Assembly (NCBI GenBank): GCA_040223695.1
Contig: JAVKFU010000015.1
Span: forward strand, 232,534 to 296,533
Direction: 5' to 3'
DNA: 64,000 nt
Origin: Deltaproteobacteria bacterium
GTDB taxonomy: Bacteria > Desulfobacterota_D > UBA1144 > Nemesobacterales > UBA2774
The position numbers were made by a program, and so were the translations under genes. The notes under the pieces were generated by a model. The model was not told the DNA's origin. It made no database searches and was given only the letters and a program-made list of their open reading frames with translations. Shown piece after piece: positions 9,553 through 16,834 of the stretch. Positions within the stretch are counted from its first letter, which is position 1; every line of letters begins with the position of its first letter.

Positions 9553-9951
9553 TTGAGCTACCTGAACGACTTGGGGCTATTCGTACTGCGCGTCTCGATA
9601 AGCGCGACTATGATACTGGCGCACGGCCTGTCGAAGCTCCTGAACCCTGCCCCGTTTATCGAAGGACTTGCGGTAAAGGGTTATCCTGTTCCCGCTGTGC
9701 TTGGATACGCGGCAATATCGGCGGAGACTCTCTTTCCTCTGCTCATAATACTGGGCTTATTCACCCGTGTGTCCGCTCTTATTGCGGCCGGAAATATGCT
9801 CGTAGCCGGTCTCGTTCACCATGTGGTGCTGGGCGGCGATCCTTTCAACGTATGGGAAAGAGCCCTTCTGTATATGATTGTCTTCCTTACTATCCTGATC
9901 ACGGGTCCGGGCGGCTGGTCGGTCGGAAGATTATTCGGCGGCAGGCCGTAA
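9553..9951 (+). CDS. DoxX-family membrane protein
   Basis: 132 residues, TTG start preceded by GGAGG. Four predicted membrane helices and the DoxX signatures LRVSISATMILAHGLSKL at the N-terminus and LFPLLIILGLFTRVSALIAA in the middle. The name comes from the archaeal thiosulfate:quinone oxidoreductase subunit, but many bacterial members are uncharacterised; the mycobacterial DoxX joins a membrane-associated oxidoreductase complex. It follows the DsbD-domain gene by 21 bases and is close to the NDH-2 fusion, which fits a membrane redox role. The specific function is unknown. Confidence 0.85.
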   Translation: MSYLNDLGLFVLRVSISATMILAHGLSKLLNPAPFIEGLAVKGYPVPAVLGYAAISAETLFPLLIILGLFTRVSALIAAGNMLVAGLVHHVVLGGDPFNVWERALLYMIVFLTILITGPGGWSVGRLFGGRP

Positions 9952-10037
9952 TCGATAGATGCCCCCGTTCATTCTTGCTGTATCCTTAACGCTGTTTTAG
10001 TAATATTTTGATACCCTGTCCCACGGAGTATGCTCCA

Positions 10038-12074
10038 ATGCCTAAAAAACAGATCATAATTGCCGGAGGCGGTTTTGCGGGTGTAAAATGCGCCGGGACG
10101 CTTCGCAGGAAGCTTAAACCTGAAGAGGCCGATGTAATTTTGTTTAACAGCGAGAATTATATGGTTTTTCAACCCCTGCTGGCAGAAGTAGTGGGGTCTT
10201 CGATCAGTCCGGAGCCTGTCGCCGTGCCGCTCAGGCAAATGCTGCCCGGCGTTTACTGCCGCACGGAGGATATAAGCGGCATCAACATGGATGACAACTA
10301 TGTGGAATTTACCGGGGACCGGGGCCGTAAGGGCATGATGCACTACGACCACCTGGTAATCGCCTGCGGCTCGGATGTCAATCTGGGGCTGATACCCGGA
10401 ATGGCCGATCATGCGTTTCCGCTCAAAACGGTCGGCGACGCCATTACGCTGCGCTACCATGTGCTGCAGCAGTTGGAAAACGCGGAAATAGCCGACAACG
10501 CGGACCTCAGACGCTGGTATCTCTCTTTTGTCGTTGTGGGAGGAGGGTTCAGCGGCGTAGAGGTGGCGGGCGAGATAAACGACCTTGTTCGGGATACGTA
10601 TAAGTACTACAGAAATATTCCGAAGGAAGAAATCAGGGTTACGCTCATTCATTCACGCGACCAGATTTTGCCGGAGGTTACCCCGAAGCTCCGCGATTTC
10701 GCGAGAATAAAAATGGAGCAGGCGGGGATTAATGTGACGCTCAACCGGCGGGTGTCGTTTGTCAATCCTGAAGGGGTGGGTTTCGGCGACGGGAGCATGA
10801 TAAACGGCGCCACTATTGTCTGTACGGTCGGCAACGCCCCTTGCGCAATGGTCGGGAAGCTCGATATCCCGATGGAAAAGGGCAGGCTGCTTACCGAGCC
10901 CGATATGAGGGTAAAGGGCAGGGATAATCTCTGGGCGATAGGGGACTGCGCCATTATTACAAACGATTACGACAAGGCTCAGAGCCCCCCTACGGGACAG
11001 TTTGCCGAGCGCCAGGGCACTCAGGCGGCGAACAATATAGCGCGCGTACTGACGGGAGAAGAGACCAGGCCTTTCAGGTTTAAACCCCTTGGGCAGTTAT
11101 GCGCGATCGGGGGTCATAACGCAGTGGCGGAGTTTCTGGGCCTCCAGATATCGGGGTTCCTCGCCTGGGTTCTGTGGCGCTCGGTATATCTGTTCAAGCT
11201 GCCGACCCTGTCCCACCGCTTAAAGGTGGGATTCGACTGGGCATGGGAGATATTCTATTCACGGGACCTCGCGCACCCGAAAGGGGACACGACCGAAAGG
11301 ATATCGAAGGCGCATTATCAGCCCGGGGACTATGTGTTCAAAGAAGGAGACCCTTCCAATAACTTCTATATCATCGAGTCGGGCGAAGTCGAGGTCGTTC
11401 GGAAGTCTCCCGATAACGGCGGGGAAAGTATCGTGGCCATACTCGGACCGGGGGATTTTTTCGGAGAGATAGCGCTTCTCGAAAACCGTAACCGAAGCTC
11501 CGCCGTGCGCGCCAGGTCCGATGTGGAGCTCACGGTCATGGGCAAAAAGGTCTTTCAGCAAATATCCGGCACGCTCGCCCCGTTCAGGGAATTCCTTGCC
11601 GATGCGGTGAAGAGGCGAAGCGGCAACTTGTGGCAAAGAATACCCGCTGCGTACGACATACTTCAGGGGCAGCCTCTCAGTACCTTTATAAAACCCCTGC
11701 CCGAGACCCTTTCCCCTCATGAAACATTCGAGGATGCTGTGGGGAAATTCAGCGACCTAGATCTCGATTTCTGCTGTGTCGTGGACAACGGCAATAAACT
11801 CAAGGGAATTCTGACCCGCACGGATGTATTCAGAGCGGTTGAAAGGGGGGTAAGGCTTGAGACGGAAGTGGCGGATTTTATGAATCAATCCCCGGTTGTA
11901 GCCACGCTCGGCGATTCGAGCACGATTGTGGCGTCCATGATGCGGGAGCACGACCTCAAATCGGTCCCCATAGTGGATGACCCGGACAACCTGCATGTGG
12001 AGGGATACGTCAGGCGGGACAGGATGATAGGGTTCGTTCTGAAAAAGCTCGGCAGGAAGGAGACCGGGAATTAA
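10038..12074 (+). CDS. NDH-2-like FAD oxidoreductase fused to cNMP-binding and CBS domains
   Basis: 678 residues; the ATG at 10038 is preferred over the earlier ATG at 10008 because GGAG precedes it and the protein then begins directly at the FAD strand. Residues about 1-410 are a type II NADH dehydrogenase-like unit: first Rossmann motif IIIAGGGFAGVKCA, second VVVGGGFSGVEVAGE, and the FAD motif LWAIGDCA. Residues about 425-540 form a cyclic-nucleotide-binding domain (YQPGDYVFKEGD, then FGEIALLENRNRSSAV, which keeps the phosphate-binding Glu and Arg). Residues about 555-675 are a CBS pair. The enzyme should oxidise NADH and reduce quinone, with activity plausibly set by cNMP and adenine nucleotide levels. 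The fusion is unusual. Its end overlaps the convergent VIT gene by 4 bases. Confidence 0.88.
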   Translation: MPKKQIIIAGGGFAGVKCAGTLRRKLKPEEADVILFNSENYMVFQPLLAEVVGSSISPEPVAVPLRQMLPGVYCRTEDISGINMDDNYVEFTGDRGRKGMMHYDHLVIACGSDVNLGLIPGMADHAFPLKTVGDAITLRYHVLQQLENAEIADNADLRRWYLSFVVVGGGFSGVEVAGEINDLVRDTYKYYRNIPKEEIRVTLIHSRDQILPEVTPKLRDFARIKMEQAGINVTLNRRVSFVNPEGVGFGDGSMINGATIVCTVGNAPCAMVGKLDIPMEKGRLLTEPDMRVKGRDNLWAIGDCAIITNDYDKAQSPPTGQFAERQGTQAANNIARVLTGEETRPFRFKPLGQLCAIGGHNAVAEFLGLQISGFLAWVLWRSVYLFKLPTLSHRLKVGFDWAWEIFYSRDLAHPKGDTTERISKAHYQPGDYVFKEGDPSNNFYIIESGEVEVVRKSPDNGGESIVAILGPGDFFGEIALLENRNRSSAVRARSDVELTVMGKKVFQQISGTLAPFREFLADAVKRRSGNLWQRIPAAYDILQGQPLSTFIKPLPETLSPHETFEDAVGKFSDLDLDFCCVVDNGNKLKGILTRTDVFRAVERGVRLETEVADFMNQSPVVATLGDSSTIVASMMREHDLKSVPIVDDPDNLHVEGYVRRDRMIGFVLKKLGRKETGN

Positions 12075-12631
12075 AGTTTTCCGATCAGTATTCCGGCTCC
12101 GAGCACGATGACTCCCCCTACTATCACCTGAAAGGTGGCCGACAAAAACGGGGTGTCCATATATCTGTTTCTGATGTAGGCGATGGCTATGAGCTCTATC
12201 GCTACCACAACGCTCGCGATGATGAGCGCTGTTTCGAATTTCTTTATCAGGAAGGGGAGGGCGTGCCCTATCGCTCCGAGAAATGTCATAAGCCCCTCGA
12301 CTATTCCCCTTAGCCAGGGGCTTCCTCTCCCGCTGATTTTCCCGTCGTCCGAGAGCGCTTCCGAGAAAGCCATGCTTATACCCGCGCCGACGGCGGTCGC
12401 GAGGCCGACTATGAAGGCCGTTTTGCTGTCCTTCGTAGCGAGCGCCGCCGCAAATAGCGGGGCGAGGGACGATACGGTCCCGTCCATAAGTCCGGCGAGC
12501 CCCGGTTGAACAATCTGGAGAATGAATCTCCTTCGTTCATCGTCGTTCGGTGCGCCCCCGTCCGGATTCGGTACATTGAGTCCCTGCATTTCGTTTACTA
12601 TTATACAGCCGTTTTTTCTTTGATCCTCCAA
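12071..12631 (-). CDS. VIT1/CCC1-like membrane protein (possible Fe/Mn transporter)
   Basis: About 186 residues, five predicted membrane helices. The segment GLMDGTVSSLAPLFAAAL followed by a polar loop and a helix starting GISMAFSEALSDDG matches the vacuolar iron transporter / CCC1 membrane fold as found in the erythrin-vacuolar-iron-transport family, but no rubrerythrin domain precedes it. It may move Fe2+ or Mn2+ across the inner membrane. The start is uncertain: the TTG at 12631 is the earliest good candidate, and an ATG at 12589 would remove 14 residues. Convergent with the NDH-2 fusion, with overlapping stops. Confidence 0.7.
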   Translation of the reverse strand: MEDQRKNGCIIVNEMQGLNVPNPDGGAPNDDERRRFILQIVQPGLAGLMDGTVSSLAPLFAAALATKDSKTAFIVGLATAVGAGISMAFSEALSDDGKISGRGSPWLRGIVEGLMTFLGAIGHALPFLIKKFETALIIASVVVAIELIAIAYIRNRYMDTPFLSATFQVIVGGVIVLGAGILIGKL

Positions 12632-12665
12632 GTCGGTTTTGAGTATTACACTCTTGGAGTTTCGC

Positions 12666-12694
12666 TTGAATTGGTATATTTTTGTAGTTAGAAT
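12666..12694 (+). promoter_or_regulatory. Sigma-70-type promoter for the secreted protein at 12739
   Basis: TTGAAT (12666-12671) and TAGAAT (12689-12694), 17 bases apart, about 40 bases before the start codon. Confidence 0.6.
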
Positions 12695-12738
12695 GGTTTT
12701 TGGGGGAGTGGATTATAAATAAATTTACGGAGGTTATG

Positions 12739-13413
12739 ATGAGAAAGATAGCTCTTACTTTCAGTTTCCTTTTATTGGCGTTCTCCGCGGGCATAAGCCT
12801 GCAAGCCGCCGAGCACGGTATAACCATAGGCGAGTTCAGGCAGATGTACGACAGCCTTTTAGCGGGCAAGACGCTGGTCACCGAGACCGAAGAGGACGGG
12901 ATGTCTGTAAGGACGGAAAGGAATTACGGACAGGCGATAAGCGTCGGAGGGGAAGATTTTGAAGTGCCTGTGCAAAGGGTTATAACCAAGACAAAAGACG
13001 GGCAAATGGTACAGAGAGTGACTGTAAGCATCCTGGACAGGGTTAATGACATAGGCGGTCAGCCTATCATATACGAGGAAGCCAGGAAATTGGTGGTTGA
13101 AAATCCGGAAGCGGCTCCTCTGGATACTGAGGAAATTGAATTTCTCGGGCTTTTCCGTGTGTCAAAAAATGACAAGGGCGGTTTTGATGTTCATAATTTC
13201 GGACTGATTCCAACTGTTATCGTAGAAAATAACACCAATAAAATCAGCGGATCGAACGTTTCATATTCCTGTTATCCGGAAAATAATGCCACAAAGTGCG
13301 TATTGACGGTTCGCGATTATCGTCTCGGAGACTACACGCCCCTTATGGGTTATCAGCTTATGGAGCCAATCGGAGGCGATTTCGTAGAGACTGCCGTTGA
13401 GGTAAAACAGTAA
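12739..13413 (+). CDS. Secreted protein of unknown function
   Basis: 225 residues. Two adjacent ATG codons (12736, 12739) follow GGAGG; the second has the better 5-base spacing. A signal peptide is clear (RKIALTFSFLLLAFSAG, cleavage near LQAAE). The mature chain of about 200 residues is hydrophilic, begins GITIGEFRQMYDSLLAGKTL and has two cysteines near the C-terminus (SYSCYPENNATKC) that could form a disulfide. I do not recognise the family. It is followed by a lipoprotein gene 62 bases on and has its own promoter, so it is probably the head of a small envelope gene group. Confidence 0.75.
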   Translation: MRKIALTFSFLLLAFSAGISLQAAEHGITIGEFRQMYDSLLAGKTLVTETEEDGMSVRTERNYGQAISVGGEDFEVPVQRVITKTKDGQMVQRVTVSILDRVNDIGGQPIIYEEARKLVVENPEAAPLDTEEIEFLGLFRVSKNDKGGFDVHNFGLIPTVIVENNTNKISGSNVSYSCYPENNATKCVLTVRDYRLGDYTPLMGYQLMEPIGGDFVETAVEVKQ

Positions 13414-13475
13414 GATTCTCCACGCGTTCATTTTCGTTATCAACAAATTAAAAGTAAATCAGGGAGGCAAATAAA

Positions 13476-13850
13476 TTGAAAAAAATACTCTTGATTATAT
13501 CGACAATTGCCGTGCTTGGATGTCAGACTTACACGCCTGTAATAGACCCTGCGAGTGTGCGCAACGACGACGCGTATTACAGGGATCAGGCGGAATGCAG
13601 GGCGATTGCCCAGCAGGGAGCGCCTGGCTGGAAAGACACAGCCAAGGACACGGTGGTCGGAGGAGCGGTGGGAACGGGAGCCGGGGCGCTGATAGGCACA
13701 ATAGCTGGAGATACCGTTAAAGGCCTTGCATACGGGGCTGTAGTCGGCGGGCTTGCGGGCGGAGCCAAGGGGGTATATGATTCCGAGAAGGGGTATGAGG
13801 ACATTTACAGGAACTGCATGAGAGGCAGGGGCTATAATGTCCTTAACTGA
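13476..13850 (+). CDS. Glycine-zipper lipoprotein
   Basis: 124 residues from a TTG start with GGGAGG 8 bases upstream. A type II signal ends in VLGCQ, so Cys16 is the lipidated residue. The mature part has a conserved-looking segment with NDDAYYRDQAECRAIAQQ and then two glycine-zipper repeats (VGGAVGTGAGALIGTIAG, and GAVVGGLAGGAKGVY), a helix-packing motif common in outer-membrane lipoproteins (Rick_17kDa/SlyB-like). A last pair of Cys may be involved in a disulfide (NCMRGRGYNVL). The role is probably structural in the envelope. It sits 15 bases before the J-domain fusion gene. Confidence 0.8.
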   Translation: MKKILLIISTIAVLGCQTYTPVIDPASVRNDDAYYRDQAECRAIAQQGAPGWKDTAKDTVVGGAVGTGAGALIGTIAGDTVKGLAYGAVVGGLAGGAKGVYDSEKGYEDIYRNCMRGRGYNVLN

Positions 13851-13865
13851 CGCTGAATTTCTGTT

Positions 13866-14984
13866 ATGAGCAGACCCAATATCGGGAAATTACTGGAACT
13901 CTTTGACCTGGATAGGGATTTCACGGATGAAGAGCTGAGAGTCGCTTACAAAGACCTGGTTCAGGTCTGGCATCCCGATAAATACGCTCATAACGAAAGG
14001 TTAAAGACACGCGCGGAAAATAAGATCAAGGAATTAAATGAAGCCTATACCACTCTGCGCAAGGTTCTTAATAATAACCCGGGCTTGAACCCCCGACCGG
14101 CGGGCGCTCCGCAGGGCTCGCCGGGCAGCGGTTTTATCAACAGTATTTTTCACCCGACGGATTTCAAGGAAGCGAGTGATATTGCCTTTGCCCATGCGCT
14201 CAAGCTTTCGGTGGCCGCGAGGGCGAGACTCGATTTATTCCACGTATCCCCCGAGAGAAATAAGGAATTAATCTCCGAATTCCCCAAGATAAGGGATACG
14301 CTTGTCAAGTGGAACGTTCTGCCTGAAAACTCTTCTCAGGAGGACTTCCGGAACCTGGGTTTTTACTATCAGAAAATAATCGGTTTTCACAAGGATACCG
14401 TAAGCTCTATTCTTCAATATCTGGATCAGCATCCTTCCGACATGACGGTGCTCGCTACTCGCCAAAAGACCGGAGCCGGGAGTTTGCTCTTCAAATCCGT
14501 TGCGGAGAAGGTATCGAGAAAATCAGGGGGAATGACCCTTTTTCTGCAGGATAAGAAAGACGGCTTTGTTACGCTTGACGAGGGGAAGGTGACGCTCAAA
14601 AATATCCTGATTCCGGTAGACGACAAGCCCGACCCGATGCTTTCCGTAAACGCCGCTTTTAGAATCGCTCAGCTTCTCGAATGCGGCGAGTGCTATTTCA
14701 CGCTTCTATACGTGGGCGATGCATCCGGAATGCCTGATTTTAATCCGCCTGCTCACGGTTCGTGGGAATGGAAAAAGCTGACGCTCGGCGGTAATGTAGT
14801 CGAAACGATCCTGGGTGTAGCCGGGGATATTTCAGCGGACTTGGTAGTAATGGGCACACAGGGACATCAGGGGTTTCTGGACGCCCTCAGGGGAAACACG
14901 ACAGAACAGGTGTTAAGACGAGGCGCGAGCCCTCTCCTGGCCGTGCCGGAACGAAGAACTTTAAAAAGAAATGCCTGGAGGTAA
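13866..14984 (+). CDS. J-domain protein fused to two UspA domains
   Basis: 372 residues. The first ~68 residues are a DnaJ J-domain: helix I around LLELFDLDRDFTDEEL, the HPD motif at 36-38 (VWHPDKY) and the third helix with KIKELNEAYTTL. A Pro/Gly-rich linker (about 78-92) joins it to two universal stress protein units. The first (about 95-225, starting FHPTDFKEASDIAFAHALKL) has a degenerate nucleotide loop. The second (about 238-362, NILIPVDDKPD...) has GTQG, nine residues, then GNT, close to the G-x2-G-x9-G(S/T) ATP motif. The J domain should stimulate an Hsp70 ATPase; the USP part may sense ATP or direct DnaK to stress-bound clients. No DnaK gene is in the window. An unusual fusion. Confidence 0.88.
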   Translation: MSRPNIGKLLELFDLDRDFTDEELRVAYKDLVQVWHPDKYAHNERLKTRAENKIKELNEAYTTLRKVLNNNPGLNPRPAGAPQGSPGSGFINSIFHPTDFKEASDIAFAHALKLSVAARARLDLFHVSPERNKELISEFPKIRDTLVKWNVLPENSSQEDFRNLGFYYQKIIGFHKDTVSSILQYLDQHPSDMTVLATRQKTGAGSLLFKSVAEKVSRKSGGMTLFLQDKKDGFVTLDEGKVTLKNILIPVDDKPDPMLSVNAAFRIAQLLECGECYFTLLYVGDASGMPDFNPPAHGSWEWKKLTLGGNVVETILGVAGDISADLVVMGTQGHQGFLDALRGNTTEQVLRRGASPLLAVPERRTLKRNAWR

Positions 14985-15064
14985 AGATAATTAAATCGGT
15001 ATTCGCAAATCAGGTATAGTCCCTGTCGTCTTGCCGCGGTATATGATTGGGGCAGACTTTAAGC

Positions 15065-15616
15065 TCAATATTCCGTTTTGTCCGGGGAGTTGTAATAATC
15101 CTGCTGATATTTTAAGGGTACATCCCCGATATTGTTTGTTATATGAAGGTTCCCTTCGTCGTCCACCCATTTATAGATCGGATTTCTCGAAGGCGGATTT
15201 GAGGCATAATCCGGGCCGTTTCCGGTCTCTTCATAAGGGGACGTAGTGGAAATGGATGGTTCAGGGCTTTCTTCTCCCTCTTCCGTGGTTCCCTCGTCTT
15301 TATCCTTCTCCGTCTCGGGCTCTCTACGGGGGTTGATCTCGAGGTTGCTCTTTCGTTCGCTGCTTCGGCCCAGTGTACTGCCGCCTTCCCCGCTCTCCAT
15401 CGTGGAAAGTCCGAAGTTGTTGAGGTCTTCCTCCGGCCAGTAGTAATACTCGTACGGCTGCTCCTCTATGTTTACGATCGGCTCGGAGGGGTCCGTACCT
15501 GTTTGGCTCTCGGTCTGGTTATTGGAAGGCCTGGATTCTCCCGTTTGCGCGGAGGCTTCGTAAGTCAGGAATGTTATCGACATTATAATAAGACAAATAA
15601 CCGGGACTATTCTCAC
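15065..15616 (-). CDS. Secreted DUF4124-domain protein
   Basis: 183 residues. The reading frame extends further upstream, but the GTG at 15616 is preferred: GAGGAG lies just before it and a signal peptide follows at once (VPVICLIIMSITFLTYEASA, then QTGE). The mature chain has a long low-complexity, acidic Glu/Ser/Pro-rich stretch (about 60-145) and ends with the DUF4124 motif (YKWVDDEGNLHITNNIGD), a short beta domain found in many proteobacterial periplasmic proteins. Function unknown; probably an envelope-anchoring or wall-binding role. It is convergent with the J-domain fusion gene and backs onto the repeat-rich gap. Confidence 0.8.
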   Translation of the reverse strand: MRIVPVICLIIMSITFLTYEASAQTGESRPSNNQTESQTGTDPSEPIVNIEEQPYEYYYWPEEDLNNFGLSTMESGEGGSTLGRSSERKSNLEINPRREPETEKDKDEGTTEEGEESPEPSISTTSPYEETGNGPDYASNPPSRNPIYKWVDDEGNLHITNNIGDVPLKYQQDYYNSPDKTEY

Positions 15617-15749
15617 TTCACTGCTCCTCTTTGTAGTTGTGATAATAATTATAACCCGAAACGCATCTGTAATAGTAAATCCTGGATTAAGACAAACGGT
15701 ATTCTCCCCGGTTTGATCCATGCACACATTGCGCGCCTCTACGGTTACT

Positions 15750-15770
15750 GCGCAGAATCTGCGCTCATAT
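15750..15770. repeat. 21-bp palindromic repeat, copy 1
   Basis: A near-palindrome of two 7-base arms (GCGCAGA and TCTGCGC) followed by TCATAT. The same 21 bases recur at 15943-15963, 193 bases away. Confidence 0.8.
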
Positions 15771-15829
15771 TTAATTTCTCCGGACCCCCTGCTTCTCAAC
15801 AACTGTAGGAGCGGCATCCGGACGCGACG

Positions 15830-15938
15830 CACACGTAGTGTGATTTTACGATTCCTACTCAACACGTCTGCTGTAGCGAGCATCCTCTCAAGCCGCTTCA
15901 CTCCCTTATGCCGGCGGATGCCATCCGCCCGCTCATCC
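15830..15938. repeat. 109-bp dispersed intergenic repeat, copy 1
   Basis: This block matches 23936-24044 along its full length with about a dozen substitutions. It begins CACACGTAGTGTG (itself an inverted repeat) and includes a GGCGGATGCCATCCGCC hairpin. Neither copy is coding. It is a dispersed non-coding element of unknown function. Confidence 0.85.
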
Positions 15939-15942
15939 CGAG

Positions 15943-15963
15943 GCGCAGAATCTGCGCTCATAT
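15943..15963. repeat. 21-bp palindromic repeat, copy 2
   Basis: Identical in sequence to 15750-15770; together the copies flank the 109-bp block, suggesting that they were copied as one composite unit. Confidence 0.75.
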
Positions 15964-16008
15964 ACGATTTTTTTCGGCGCCCACGCATGTCACCGGCATC
16001 GGATAAAG

Positions 16009-16380
16009 AACCCGCTCACCCTGAGCCCAGTCGAAGGGTGATAACCTCCCTCCGTGGCTCCAGCTAACTTGGGCATCGTCATTGCGAGGTTGCGAAGCAA
16101 CCGCGGCAATCTCGCCTTTCAAACTTTGTCATGCTGAATTTATTTCAGCATCTCGTCTTTTATGCTGAATTCTGAATCATGCATCTTGCTTCGTTTAGCC
16201 CGCTCATCCTGAGACAAGTCGAAGGATATAATCTTTTAATTTCCTTCCCCCTTCTAGGGGGAAGGTTAGGATGGGGGTATACCCGACCGTGCTGAGCGCA
16301 CACAGGATGCAGTCGAAGGAGTCTTTAGTCTAACCATCATTGCGAGCATGTAACGATTTCGAGCGTGTGAGGAATCGGGT
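16009..16380. repeat. Cluster of short palindromic intergenic repeats
   Basis: A 370-base non-coding stretch packed with four short motif families. (A) CTCATCCTGAG-N-TCGAAGG types at 16010-16041 and 16199-16228. (B) CATTGCGAG...GCAATCTC types at 16078-16115 and 16337-16378. (C) ATGCTGAATTTATTTCAGCAT at 16130-16150. (D) CCTTCCCCC/GGGGGAAGG hairpin at 16242-16279. The same families occur near 24037, 33390-33680, 34884 and 35109. I see no gene in this stretch. The hairpins suggest mobile MITE/REP-like elements or transcript-end structures. Confidence 0.8.
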
Positions 16381-16448
16381 CCATTGACAGAAAGCCTGTT
16401 TTATTTTGTGTTACATTTTATAGATAAAATCACGTCAGGAGGAAGTAA

Positions 16449-16820
16449 ATGAGGAATACGGCGTTTGCACTAGTAATTGCGGTTCTGGCAGCGGGGCTAA
16501 TTTCAATGGACGCCTACGCCAGGGAAGGTATAAAAATAGTAAGTGTCGAGTCGGAGCCCGTCGCTGCGGCATCGGGGAAAAGCATCTCGGCCAAAAGTGT
16601 ATGCCCTGCGGGTACAAGACTCATAAGCGGCGGAGGAGAATGTTACGGGTTCCTCAATACTGAGGGAAGAGCCGCTCTTACGAGAAGCGCTCCTGTGTTG
16701 GACGAATCTATATGGGTTGTCGAGTGCACGAACATGAACCGCAATGCCGGGGAACTTCAGGCAAGGGCGTGGGCCATTTGCGCCGATCCCGAAATTCTGG
16801 AGATTAAAGGCGGAAAGTAG
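16449..16820 (+). CDS. Small secreted protein, unknown function
   Basis: 123 residues; the ribosome site AGGAGG lies 6 bases before the ATG. A signal peptide is clear (ALVIAVLAAGLISMDAYA, then RE). The mature part has a CPAGTRLISGGGEC motif and later VVECTNMNR and AWAICADPEI, giving four Cys. This C-P-A-G-x3-I-x-GGG pattern is a small beta motif that recurs in secreted and phage-related proteins, but I cannot assign a function. It lies 14 bases from the 3' end of the convergent RND gene and behind the repeat cluster. Confidence 0.75.
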   Translation: MRNTAFALVIAVLAAGLISMDAYAREGIKIVSVESEPVAAASGKSISAKSVCPAGTRLISGGGECYGFLNTEGRAALTRSAPVLDESIWVVECTNMNRNAGELQARAWAICADPEILEIKGGK

Positions 16821-16834
16821 CTACATATCCCTTG

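Noticed and set aside
9969-10652. Minus-strand frame of 227 codons within the NDH-2 fusion
   Set aside because: Antisense shadow of a strongly conserved flavoprotein frame; composition is His/Arg-rich as expected for a shadow.
16009-16380. Possible CRISPR array
   Set aside because: The repeats are of several kinds, unequally spaced and mostly hairpins; there are no unit-length spacers and no cas genes.
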